A stretch of DNA of 64,000 nt from VAYN01 sp963702075 (GTDB lineage: Bacteria; Actinomycetota; Thermoleophilia; Solirubrobacterales; 70-9): positions 1 through 64,000 of the forward strand of contig OY969703.1 in the NCBI GenBank assembly GCA_963702075.1. The letters run 5' to 3'. Below the pieces are notes generated by a model, which was given only the letters and a program-made list of their open reading frames with translations, was not told where the DNA came from and ran no database searches. Made by a program: the position numbers and the translations under genes. This document shows, one piece after another, positions 10,715-18,473 of the stretch (positions are counted from its first letter, which is position 1; each line of letters begins with the position of its first letter).

Positions 10715-10738
10715 ATAGTGGTATCTTTTACCCACTAT
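10715..10738 (+). promoter_or_regulatory. Palindrome over the start of the nucleotidyltransferase gene pair
   Basis: ATAGTGG (10715-10721) is repeated inverted as CCACTAT (10732-10738). The arms extend inward as GGTA/TACC with one bulged C, and the site overlaps the ATG at 10737. TATCTT in the middle could be a -10 element. The layout fits an autoregulatory operator of a leaderless transcript. Confidence 0.55.
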
Positions 10739-11234
10739 GGCTTACGTCGTCGCGACCAAGCCGGGTCGGTTCGAGGTGCGAGAGTCGATCAGCACCCCCG
10801 ACGGTCCACGTAGTCGAACGCTTGCGAGCTTTCGCGAGATGACTGCGGAGACCGTGGAGAAGGTCCAGGCGAAGGCAGAGAAACCGCTGACGGCCACCGA
10901 ACTGACCCACTTGGCGCTGCGCGCGGGCGCCCCGATTCGTGGTTCGGAGTTGGACGCCGCAGCCGCCGAAACCCTGCGCCGGATCGCGAGTGGTGAGCAG
11001 CCAGACCCGAAGCTGAGACGCCTCCTGATGGATGCTCTCTCCAGCTATCCGGGCGCGCAATCGTCCGAGGCGAGGAGTTTCGTCTCTGACGCCGCTCGAG
11101 CAGCGAGCCAGTGGATCGGCGTCGGCGCAGAGGCTCGCGCCAACGCCCTGCGCGAACTCCTCGAACTGGCTGATGCCTTGCCGATCAGACTTCGCTCACA
11201 GGAGATCGGCTTCCCCCACCTCCGGTCGGTGTAG
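10737..11234 (+). CDS. Hypothetical protein paired with a nucleotidyltransferase
   Basis: The 165-residue cytoplasmic protein has no recognised catalytic motif. The N-terminus (TKPGRFEVRESISTPDGPRSRTL) looks like a small beta-rich module. The remainder is predicted helical (TELTHLALRAGAP, LRRLLMDALSSYP). It is followed after 3 nt by a nucleotidyltransferase-fold gene and preceded by a palindrome that overlaps its start codon. A two-gene toxin-antitoxin-like arrangement is possible, with this as the partner or antitoxin, but no family assignment is made. Confidence 0.6.
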   Translation: MAYVVATKPGRFEVRESISTPDGPRSRTLASFREMTAETVEKVQAKAEKPLTATELTHLALRAGAPIRGSELDAAAAETLRRIASGEQPDPKLRRLLMDALSSYPGAQSSEARSFVSDAARAASQWIGVGAEARANALRELLELADALPIRLRSQEIGFPHLRSV

Positions 11235-11237
11235 CGA

Positions 11238-11831
11238 ATGGGCTCGGCTCAGACCGACTCTCCTAGTCGTCCTGAGAAATCCCCTTCGCTCCCAAACAAG
11301 GTGACGGCGATTCACCACGCCCTGGACAAGACCCGGATCCCCCATGCGATCGGTGGCGCCCTCGCCCTCGCCTATTACGCGGAGCCCCGGGCGACGATCG
11401 ATGTCGACATCAACGTCTTCGTGCCGACGGATCGGTGGCCCGATATTTGCGAAGCACTCGCCCCGCTCGGCATCGACGTCGAAGTGGACGTCGAGAATCT
11501 GAACCGGGACGGGCAGGTCCGCCTCTGGTGGGACCGCAACCCGGTTGACCTCTTCTTTTCCTACGACCCTTTTCACGACGCGATGCGAAACAACGCGCGG
11601 AAGGTTCCATTCAACGACGAGACGATTCCGATCCTCTCGCCCGAGCACCTCGCAATCTGCAAGGCAATGTTCGACCGCCCTAAGGACTGGCTCGACATCG
11701 AGCAGATCCTCGTCGCCACCGACCCGCTCGACGTGGGGGAAATCGAAGACTGGTTGGAGCGGATGGTGGGTCGCAATAACCCTCGGATCAGGAAGCTGGC
11801 CGAGGTAAAGGCCGGCCTTTCACTGGATTAG
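11238..11831 (+). CDS. Nucleotidyltransferase-fold protein (AbiEii/MNT-like)
   Basis: The 197-residue protein carries the minimal nucleotidyltransferase core: IPHAIGGALALAYYAEPRATIDVDINVFV. GG is the first motif and DVD supplies the metal-binding aspartates. A later NPVDLFFSYD supplies the third acidic residue. The C-terminal helices (SPEHLAICKAMFDRPKDWLDIEQIL) are typical of AbiEii-like toxins and solitary NTases. It is translationally close to the preceding gene (3 nt) and overlaps the convergent pgl stop by 4 nt. The function, whether toxin, tRNA modifier or other, cannot be set from sequence. Confidence 0.75.
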   Translation: MGSAQTDSPSRPEKSPSLPNKVTAIHHALDKTRIPHAIGGALALAYYAEPRATIDVDINVFVPTDRWPDICEALAPLGIDVEVDVENLNRDGQVRLWWDRNPVDLFFSYDPFHDAMRNNARKVPFNDETIPILSPEHLAICKAMFDRPKDWLDIEQILVATDPLDVGEIEDWLERMVGRNNPRIRKLAEVKAGLSLD

Positions 11832-12496
11832 CCGGCGGCTGCTTCGTCTGCAATCACAACCATCTGATCGTTGCGCACCCGGCCGGCGGGTATGGATTCG
11901 TCGCCGGCCAGGAGCTTCTGCAGCGCCTCGACCTTGTCGGGGCCGGTGACCAGCCAGACGATGCGGCGGGCGGCGTCGAGGGTTGGATAGGTGAGGGTCA
12001 TGCGGCGGTGGTCCTGGTAGGAGGTCTCGGTCATCGCGACGCGGCGGTCGCTGACCTCGAGGACCGGGTCGCCGGGGACCAGGGAGGCGGTGTGGCCGTC
12101 GGGGCCGAGGCCGAGGTGGACGAGGTCGAAGGGGTCGGGGAGCTGGGCTTCGTAGTCGTGGGCGGCGGCCTCGAGATCGCGCTGGGTGACCGGCATCGGC
12201 CGCAGCGCCGCTTGGTGGTCCATCGAGAGGCCGAGGACCATGTGGGTGAGGTTGCGGGCCTCGTCGCCGGGCGCGGCGACGCGCTCGTCGACCTGGAAGA
12301 GCTCGGTGCGGTCCCAGGGCATCTCGTCGAGTTCGCCGAGGATCGCCAGCATCGCCCAGGGCGAGCGGCCGCCGCTCATCGCAAAGGCGAAGTGGTCGCG
12401 CTCGGCCGCGGCCTCCGCCCCGGCGGCGGCGATCAGCTCCGCCGCCCGCCGCGAGGCGGCCTTTTCGTCACCGGCCACCTCCAGCTCGATCGGCAC
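11828..12496 (-). CDS. pgl: 6-phosphogluconolactonase
   Basis: Hydrolyses 6-phosphogluconolactone in the oxidative pentose-phosphate pathway. The 222-residue protein shows the family motifs AFAMSGGRSP, TELFQVDER and DLVHLGLGPDGHTASLVPG. It starts 3 nt after the gnd stop, so gnd-pgl form an operon, divergent from zwf. All three oxidative-branch enzymes are therefore present within 3.2 kb. Confidence 0.95.
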   Translation of the reverse strand: MPIELEVAGDEKAASRRAAELIAAAGAEAAAERDHFAFAMSGGRSPWAMLAILGELDEMPWDRTELFQVDERVAAPGDEARNLTHMVLGLSMDHQAALRPMPVTQRDLEAAAHDYEAQLPDPFDLVHLGLGPDGHTASLVPGDPVLEVSDRRVAMTETSYQDHRRMTLTYPTLDAARRIVWLVTGPDKVEALQKLLAGDESIPAGRVRNDQMVVIADEAAAG

Positions 12497-12499
12497 GGG

Positions 12500-13516
12500 T
12501 CAGTCCTTCTTCTCGTCGTGACCGCCGAACTGCTTGCGCATCGCCGAGAGCACTTTGTCGCCGAAGTCGCCGAGGCCGCGCGAGTAGAACCGCTCGTGCA
12601 GGGCGGTGGTGAGGACCGGCGTCGGCACGCCCTCGTCGATCGCCGCGATCGCCGTCCAGCGACCCTCGCCGGAGTCGGAGACGCGGCCGGTGAACTCCTC
12701 CAGGTCGCCCGATTCCTGCAGCGCCGCCGCGGTCAGGTCGAGCAGCCAGGAGCCGATCACGCTGCCGCGCCGCCAGACCTCCGCGACCTCGGGCAGGTCG
12801 AGGTCGTACTGGTAGTACTCGGGGTGGTCGAGCGGCGCCGTCTCGGCGTCGGCCTCGCGCTTGACCTTGCCGGCGTTGGCGTTCTTGAGGATGTTGAGAC
12901 CCTCGGCGTAGGCGGCCATGACGCCGTACTCGATCCCGTTGTGGACCATCTTCACGAAGTGGCCGGCGCCGTTGGGGCCGCAGTGGAGGTAGCCGTTCTC
13001 CGAGGGCGAAGGTTTGCCGTCGCGCCCCGGCGTCCGCTCGGCCGACTCGACCCCCGGCGCCAGGCTGGCGAAAATCGGGTCGAGCCGCTCGACCGCCCGG
13101 TCGGGGCCGCCGATCATCAGGCAGTAGCCGCGCTCGAGGCCGAAGACGCCGCCGCTGGTGCCGCAGTCGACGTAGTCGATCCCCTGCTCACCGACCTTTT
13201 CGGCCCGGCGGATGTCGTCGCGGTAGTAGGAGTTGCCGCCGTCGACGATCGCGTCGCCGGACTCCAGCACCGCGGCGACCGCGTCGACGGTCTGCTCGGT
13301 GATCTCTCCCGCCGGAACCATGACCCAGACCGAGCGCGGCCCGCTCAGCTTCGAGGCCATCTCCTCCAGCGAGGAGGCACCCTCGGCGCCCTCCCCCGCC
13401 AACTGCGAGACCGCATCGGGGTTGACGTCGTAGGCGACGATCTTGTGGCCGTCGCGCATCAGGCGCCGCGCCATGTTGGCTCCCATTCGGCCGAGGCCGA
13501 CGATTCCAAGTTCCAT
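12500..13516 (-). CDS. gnd: 6-phosphogluconate dehydrogenase, decarboxylating (short form)
   Basis: Oxidatively decarboxylates 6-phosphogluconate to ribulose-5-phosphate. The 338-residue length marks the short GndA/YqeC-like class rather than the 470-residue form. It has the Rossmann motif GIVGLGRMGANMARRLMRDGH, IVDGGNSYYRDD, the substrate motif DCGTSGGVFGLERGYCLMIGG and the catalytic Lys region GAGHFVKMVHNGIEYGVM. It is transcribed with pgl and separated from divergent zwf by 72 nt. Confidence 0.96.
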   Translation of the reverse strand: MELGIVGLGRMGANMARRLMRDGHKIVAYDVNPDAVSQLAGEGAEGASSLEEMASKLSGPRSVWVMVPAGEITEQTVDAVAAVLESGDAIVDGGNSYYRDDIRRAEKVGEQGIDYVDCGTSGGVFGLERGYCLMIGGPDRAVERLDPIFASLAPGVESAERTPGRDGKPSPSENGYLHCGPNGAGHFVKMVHNGIEYGVMAAYAEGLNILKNANAGKVKREADAETAPLDHPEYYQYDLDLPEVAEVWRRGSVIGSWLLDLTAAALQESGDLEEFTGRVSDSGEGRWTAIAAIDEGVPTPVLTTALHERFYSRGLGDFGDKVLSAMRKQFGGHDEKKD

Positions 13517-13588
13517 GAGTCCTCCGCGGTTGGGGTGGTGGAGCGACGCTGCGGAGCCATCGTACTTTCAGCGGGTAGCCTGCTGCCG

Positions 13589-14995
13589 ATGGGCAACACC
13601 GCCAAGCGCTCCGACCAGGCCGCCGACGTCCTCGTGATCTTCGGGATCAGCGGCGACCTGGCGAAGAAAATGACCTTCCGGGCGCTCTACCGGCTGGAGG
13701 CGGCGGGCAAGCTCGACGTCCCGATCGTCGGCGTCGCGATCGACGACTGGGACGACGAGAAGCTGCGCCAGCACGCCCACGAATCGGTCGGCAACACCGT
13801 CGGCAGCCCCGACGAGGACGTCTTCGACCGCCTTGCCAAGCGCCTCTCCTATATCCAGGGCGATTACGGCGAGGCGGCGACCTTCGAGCGCGTCGGCAAG
13901 GCGCTCGGCAAGGCGAAGCGGCCGGTCTTCTACCTGGAGATCCCGCCGTCGCTCTTCGCCACCGTCGTCCAAGGCCTCGGCAAGGCCGGCCTGATCGAGA
14001 ACGCCCACGTCGTGATCGAGAAGCCGTTCGGGCACGACCTCGAATCGGCCCGCGAACTGAACGCCGAACTGGCCGAGGTGCTGCGCGAGGAGCAGATCCT
14101 CCGCATCGACCATTACCTCGGCAAGGAGCCGGTGATGGACATCACCTACCTGCGCTTCGCCAACACGCTGCTGGAGCCGGTCTGGAACCGCGAGCACGTC
14201 AGCCACGTGCAGATGACGATCGCCGAGGACTTCGGAGTCGAGGACCGCGGCCGCTTCTACGACGCGGTCGGGGCGATGCGCGACGTGATCCAGAACCACG
14301 CCCTGCAGGTGCTCGGCGTCATCGGCATGGAGCCGCCGACCGGCAACCACCCCGACAGCGTCCGCGACAAGAAGCTCGAGTTCTTCAAGGCGATGTGCGC
14401 GGCGGACCCGAATCGCTACGTGCGCGGCCAGTACGAGGGCTACCTCGACGTCGAGGGGGTGAAGGCGAAGTCGAAGACGGAGACCTTCGCCGCGATCCAG
14501 CTCGAGGTTGACAACTGGCGTTGGGCCGGCGTCCCCTTCTTCGTCCGCGCCGGCAAGTACCTGCCGGAGAAGGTGAGCGAAGTCTCGGTCTTCTTCAAGC
14601 GACCGCCGCGGCTGGGGATCGGTCACGGCAAGACGCCGGAACCGAACCAGCTGACGATCCGGATCGAGCCGAAGGCCGGCGCCCGCATCCGCCTCTACGC
14701 GAAGAAAGCCGCCGAAGATGCCTTCCAGCCGGCTGACCTCGAGGTCCTGTTCGAGCGAGCGCCCGGCGAAGACCCCGAGCCCTACGAGCGCCTGCTCGGC
14801 GACGCGATCGCCGGCCAGCACCAGCTCTTCACCCGCCAGAGCTCGATCGAAGAGACCTGGCGGGTGGTCCAGCCGCTGCTCGACGAGCCGGGGCCGGTCC
14901 ACCCCTACGAGCAGGGAACCTGGGGGCCGAAGCAGGCCGCCGAACTCCTCCGCGGCACCGGACAATGGTCACAACCGTGGCTTCCGTCCGACTGA
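13589..14995 (+). CDS. zwf: Glucose-6-phosphate 1-dehydrogenase
   Basis: First enzyme of the oxidative pentose-phosphate branch, producing NADPH. The protein is 468 residues from the ATG at 13589. The upstream open frame is non-coding and antisense to gnd. The cofactor motif IFGISGDLAKKMTFRALYRL opens the protein, the RIDHYLGKEPV motif contains the catalytic Asp-His, and VIEKPFGHDLESA is present. It is divergent from gnd-pgl. No opcA homologue is in the window. Confidence 0.97.
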   Translation: MGNTAKRSDQAADVLVIFGISGDLAKKMTFRALYRLEAAGKLDVPIVGVAIDDWDDEKLRQHAHESVGNTVGSPDEDVFDRLAKRLSYIQGDYGEAATFERVGKALGKAKRPVFYLEIPPSLFATVVQGLGKAGLIENAHVVIEKPFGHDLESARELNAELAEVLREEQILRIDHYLGKEPVMDITYLRFANTLLEPVWNREHVSHVQMTIAEDFGVEDRGRFYDAVGAMRDVIQNHALQVLGVIGMEPPTGNHPDSVRDKKLEFFKAMCAADPNRYVRGQYEGYLDVEGVKAKSKTETFAAIQLEVDNWRWAGVPFFVRAGKYLPEKVSEVSVFFKRPPRLGIGHGKTPEPNQLTIRIEPKAGARIRLYAKKAAEDAFQPADLEVLFERAPGEDPEPYERLLGDAIAGQHQLFTRQSSIEETWRVVQPLLDEPGPVHPYEQGTWGPKQAAELLRGTGQWSQPWLPSD

Positions 14996-15029
14996 TTCCC
15001 TAGTGGCGTGCTAGGTTTTCGGGGCTCCT

Positions 15030-15047
15030 AATTAGGGCAACCTAATT
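15030..15047 (+). promoter_or_regulatory. Iron-box-like operator upstream of efeU
   Basis: AATTAGG GCAA CCTAATT, a perfect 7-bp inverted repeat, lies 33 nt before the efeU start. Its TTAGG/CCTAA half-sites recall actinobacterial DtxR/IdeR boxes, although the spacing (4 nt) is shorter than the canonical 19-bp box. A matching TTAGG-N4-CCTAA site precedes efeO. Confidence 0.65.
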
Positions 15048-15079
15048 GCTCACGAGTTCCACGAGGAGAACCAACCCGA

Positions 15080-15949
15080 ATGATCCCGACTTTCGTCATC
15101 ACCCTGCGAGAGGGCGTAGAGGCCTCGCTGATCATCGGCATCATCGCCGCCTTCCTGGTTAAGGAGGGCCGCCGCGACGCGATGCGGCAGATGTGGATCG
15201 GGATCGGGATCGCGCTCGCACTCTGCATCGGCGTCGCCGTCCTGCTCGAAGTCGTCGGCCAGCAGCTGCCGCAGAAGCAGCAGGAGGGCCTAGAGACGGT
15301 GGTCGGGCTGATCGCGGTCAGCGCCGTCACCTACATGATCGTCTGGATGCGGCGCCATGCCCGCGGGATCAAAGCCCAGCTCGAAGGCGAGGCCGCCTCG
15401 GCGCTGGCGACCGGCTCGACCCTGGCGCTGGTCGGGATGGCCTTCCTCGCGGTCCTGCGCGAGGGCTTCGAGACCTCGGTCTTCCTCCTTGCCGCCTTCC
15501 AGGACTCCACCGACACCACCGCCGCCGGCGCCGGCGCGATCCTCGGGCTGGTCGCTGCGATCGCGATCGGACTCGGCCTCTACCGCGGCGGCGTGCGGAT
15601 CAACCTCACCCGCTTCTTCCGCATCACCGGCCTCGTCCTCGTCTTCGTCGCCGCCGGCCTGCTCGCTTCCGCCGCCCACACCGCTCACGAGGCGGGCTGG
15701 ATCAACGGCCTGCAGGGCCAAGCGATCGACCTCAGTTGGCTGGTCCAGCCGGGCACCGTCTCCGGCTCGCTGCTGACCGGGATGCTCGGCCTGCAACCGA
15801 TGCCGACGGTGATCGAAGCAATTCTCTACCTCGCCTACGCGATCCCGGTTGCCGCCTACGTGCTCTGGCCGCAAGGGATGCGCGTGCGCCCGCGCCGCGA
15901 CCGCGTCCGCGCCGGCAGCCGCATCGGCGCGGCCGAGCCCGCCGCTTAG
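15080..15949 (+). CDS. efeU: Ferrous iron permease (FTR1 family)
   Basis: Inner-membrane iron permease of the EfeUOB system. The 289 residues form about seven helices. Two REGxE iron-binding motifs are present: ITLREGVEASLI near the N-terminus and AVLREGFETSVFLL in helix 4. The start has a good ribosome site (GAGGAGAA about 12 nt upstream). It is followed by efeB (32 nt) and then efeO, and an iron-box-like palindrome sits upstream. Confidence 0.94.
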   Translation: MIPTFVITLREGVEASLIIGIIAAFLVKEGRRDAMRQMWIGIGIALALCIGVAVLLEVVGQQLPQKQQEGLETVVGLIAVSAVTYMIVWMRRHARGIKAQLEGEAASALATGSTLALVGMAFLAVLREGFETSVFLLAAFQDSTDTTAAGAGAILGLVAAIAIGLGLYRGGVRINLTRFFRITGLVLVFVAAGLLASAAHTAHEAGWINGLQGQAIDLSWLVQPGTVSGSLLTGMLGLQPMPTVIEAILYLAYAIPVAAYVLWPQGMRVRPRRDRVRAGSRIGAAEPAA

Positions 15950-15981
15950 GCCCTCCGGCTGCTTCTACGTTCGCTCTCGTC

Positions 15982-17214
15982 ATGAGCCCGATAACCCGTC
16001 GCCGCCTGCTGGCTTCCGCTGGGGCGGGCGCCGCCGGGCTCGGGCTGGGCGGAGCAGGCGGCTACCTGCTCGGCCAGGAGAACGCCAAAGCCGGCGCCGA
16101 GGGCAGCGGCAGCGTCCCTTTCCACGGCGAGCATCAGGCGGGGATCGACACCCCCGCGCAGGATCGTCTTCACTTCGCCGCCTTCGACCTGCTGAGCGAG
16201 GACCCGGGCGAGCTGCGCGAGCTGCTGCGCGAGTGGACGCTCGCCGCTGCCGAAATGACCGCGGGCGAGATGGTCGGCGACGTCAACGACGTGCCGCTGG
16301 CGCCGCCCGACGACACCGGCGAGACCGTCGGCCTCCTCCCCTCCAGCCTCACCGTCACCTTCGGCTTCGGCCCGAACCTGTTCGAGAAGCCGGGCCTGGG
16401 ACTGGCCGGCAAGCGGCCGGCGGCGCTGCAGCCGCTGCCGCCGCTTCCCGGCGACGAGCTGGACCCGGCCGAAAGCGGCGGCGACATCTGCGTCCAGGCT
16501 TGCTCCGACGATCCCCAGGTCGCCTTCCACGCGATCCGCAACCTGGCCCGGATCGGCCGCGGCACGGTGGCGATGCGCTGGTCGCAGCTCGGCTTCGGCC
16601 GCACCGCGACCACCAGCCGCAGCCAGGACACGCCGCGCAACCTGATGGGGATGAAGGACGGCACCGCCAACATCAAGGCCGAGGACGCCGAGGCGATGGA
16701 GCGCTTCGTCTGGGTCGGCGGCGAGGGCCCGGCCTGGATGCGCGGCGGCAGCTACATGGTCACGCGCCGGATCCGGATGCTGCTCGAGGTCTGGGACCGG
16801 GCCTCGCTTCAAGACCAGGAGCGGACGATCGGCCGCCACAAGTACAGCGGCGCCCCGCTCGGCGGCAACGACGAGTTCGAGCCGCTCCCACTCGACGCGC
16901 AGCGGGGCGGGCACCCGGTGATCCCGGTCGACTCGCACGTCCGCCTGGCCTCGGCGAGGGAAAACGACACTGCCCGGATCCTTCGCCGCGGTTACTCGTT
17001 CACCGACGGCGTCGACGAGAGCCTAGGCGAGCTCGAAGCCGGCCTCTTCTTCATCTGCTTCCAGCGTGACCCGGCCAAGCAGTTCATCCCGATCCAGCAG
17101 CGGCTCGGTCAACTTGACGCGCTGAACGAGTACATCAAGCACGTGGGCAGCGCCCTCTTCGCGGTCCCACCCGGCGCCAAGCCGGGCGGCTACGTCGGCG
17201 AAGGCTTTATCTAG
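15982..17214 (+). CDS. efeB: Dye-decolourising haem peroxidase EfeB, Tat-exported
   Basis: The 410-residue Dyp-type peroxidase is thought to work with EfeO and EfeU in iron acquisition. The start at 15982 gives a Tat signal, SPITRRRLLASAGAGAAGLGLGG (twin Arg). The family GxxDG motif is MKDGTANIK (distal Asp), and the haem-site region includes TIGRHKYSGAPLGG. The C-terminus (ALFAVPPGAKPGGYVGEG) matches EfeB/DyP A-type proteins. The order here is U-B-O rather than the common U-O-B. Confidence 0.94.
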   Translation: MSPITRRRLLASAGAGAAGLGLGGAGGYLLGQENAKAGAEGSGSVPFHGEHQAGIDTPAQDRLHFAAFDLLSEDPGELRELLREWTLAAAEMTAGEMVGDVNDVPLAPPDDTGETVGLLPSSLTVTFGFGPNLFEKPGLGLAGKRPAALQPLPPLPGDELDPAESGGDICVQACSDDPQVAFHAIRNLARIGRGTVAMRWSQLGFGRTATTSRSQDTPRNLMGMKDGTANIKAEDAEAMERFVWVGGEGPAWMRGGSYMVTRRIRMLLEVWDRASLQDQERTIGRHKYSGAPLGGNDEFEPLPLDAQRGGHPVIPVDSHVRLASARENDTARILRRGYSFTDGVDESLGELEAGLFFICFQRDPAKQFIPIQQRLGQLDALNEYIKHVGSALFAVPPGAKPGGYVGEGFI

Positions 17215-17241
17215 GCATTCCGACCGGATCAGTCGGTTTTT

Positions 17242-17257
17242 GTTAGGGTCACCTAAC
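17242..17257 (+). promoter_or_regulatory. Iron-box-like operator directly before efeO
   Basis: GTTAGG GTCA CCTAAC, a 6-bp inverted repeat, ends 1 nt before the efeO ATG at 17259. It shares the TTAGG-N4-CCTAA core with the site before efeU. This suggests efeO has its own iron-responsive, possibly leaderless, promoter in addition to readthrough from efeB. Confidence 0.6.
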
Positions 17258-17258
17258 T

Positions 17259-18377
17259 ATGAATCTAAAGACGCTTTGCGCTGGAGCAGCGCTCCTACTT
17301 GCCCTGGTCGCCACCGCCTGCGGATCGAGCGAAGACGCTCCAGCCGGAGCCAAGAAGCTCAGCTTCGAACTGACCGACGAAGGCTGTCTCCCCCACTCGG
17401 TCTCCGCCCCGGCCGGCCCGATCACCTTCGAAGCCGAAAACACCGGCACCACCAAGGTCACCGAGATCGAGGTGATGGAAGGCGACACGATTCTCGGCGA
17501 GAAGGAGAACCTCGCCGACGGCTTGAGCGGCAGCTTCTCGCTGACCCTCGACGCCGGCAAGTACACGGTCTACTGCCCGGGCGGGGATGTCGAGAAGGGC
17601 GCCCTGACGGTGAGCGGCAAGCTGAAGGCGAAGGGGAGCGCCGAGGCCGACAAGGCGGTCGCCGACTACCGCGAGTACCTCGAGGAAAACGCCGACGAAC
17701 TGGTGGCGAAGACGAAGCCGTTCGTTGCCGCGGTCGTGGCGGGCGACGTCGCCAAGGCCAAGGCTCTCTATGCGCCCGCCCGCATCCCCTATGAGCGGAT
17801 CGAGCCGGTCGCCGAGTCCTTTGGCGACCTCGACCCGGAGATCGACGCTCGTGAAAACGACGTGCCGGCCGCCGAATTCGGCGGCTTTCACCGGATCGAG
17901 AAAGCGCTCTGGGAAGAAGGCACGGCGAAGGGCATGGCCCCAGTCGCCAAACAGTTGCAGGCCGACGTCGAAGAGCTGGCCGAGAAAGTCGAGACGGTCG
18001 ACCTGCAGGCAGTGCAGATCGCCAACGGCGCCAACGAGCTGCTCGGCGAGGTCTCGGCCTCGAAGATCACCGGCGAGGAGGAGCGCTACTCGCACACCGA
18101 CCTGGTCGATTTCGAGGCCAACGTCGAAGGGGCCGAGGCCGCCTTCGAAGCGGTGAAGCCGCTGCTCGACGAAACCGACCCGGAGCTCTCCGGCGAACTG
18201 GAAGCCGACTTCAAGATGGTCTTCGCCGAACTGCAGCCCTACCGGCGGGGCAACGGGTTCGTCTCCTACACCGAGCTGACGCAGGCGGACACGCGCAAGC
18301 TGGCGCGGTCTATCGACACCCTGGCGGAGAAGTTGAGTCAGGTGCCGGCGGCTATTGCTTCGGCGGAACACGGTTAG
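17259..18377 (+). CDS. efeO: EfeO: cupredoxin plus M75/imelysin-like periplasmic iron-binding lipoprotein
   Basis: The 372-residue exported protein has a lipobox (LLALVATACGSS). An N-terminal cupredoxin-like domain (about residues 28-125, with the TVYCPGGDVEKG ligand-type loop) is followed by an all-helical M75 domain carrying GGFHRIEKALWEEG (the HxxE-type iron motif). It binds iron outside the membrane and feeds EfeU. It is followed 16 nt later by the second copy of the 71-nt structured element. Confidence 0.94.
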   Translation: MNLKTLCAGAALLLALVATACGSSEDAPAGAKKLSFELTDEGCLPHSVSAPAGPITFEAENTGTTKVTEIEVMEGDTILGEKENLADGLSGSFSLTLDAGKYTVYCPGGDVEKGALTVSGKLKAKGSAEADKAVADYREYLEENADELVAKTKPFVAAVVAGDVAKAKALYAPARIPYERIEPVAESFGDLDPEIDARENDVPAAEFGGFHRIEKALWEEGTAKGMAPVAKQLQADVEELAEKVETVDLQAVQIANGANELLGEVSASKITGEEERYSHTDLVDFEANVEGAEAAFEAVKPLLDETDPELSGELEADFKMVFAELQPYRRGNGFVSYTELTQADTRKLARSIDTLAEKLSQVPAAIASAEHG

Positions 18378-18392
18378 GGACCAGGCGCTCGG

Positions 18393-18463
18393 CCGGCGGG
18401 TCCTGTCTCCGATATTGGGCTCTCCCTACCGGGAGAGTCCTCAATATCGTCGCCACCCGCCGG
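18393..18463 (+). repeat. 71-nt structured element, copy 2
   Basis: Outer stem CCGGCGGGT/ACCCGCCGG, perfect middle stem CGATATTG/CAATATCG, and the same inner CTCTCCC/GGGAGAG stem with loop TACC on this strand. It begins 16 nt after the efeO stop and ends just before recQ. Relative to transcription it has the same orientation as the other three copies. Both variable stems differ from copy 1 by paired changes. Confidence 0.9.
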
Positions 18464-18473
18464 AGATGCGCCT

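Noticed and set aside
12008..13588. Long N-terminal extension of the zwf frame
   Set aside because: It is antisense to pgl and gnd and lacks coding character. The ATG at 13589 gives a standard G6PDH N-terminus.
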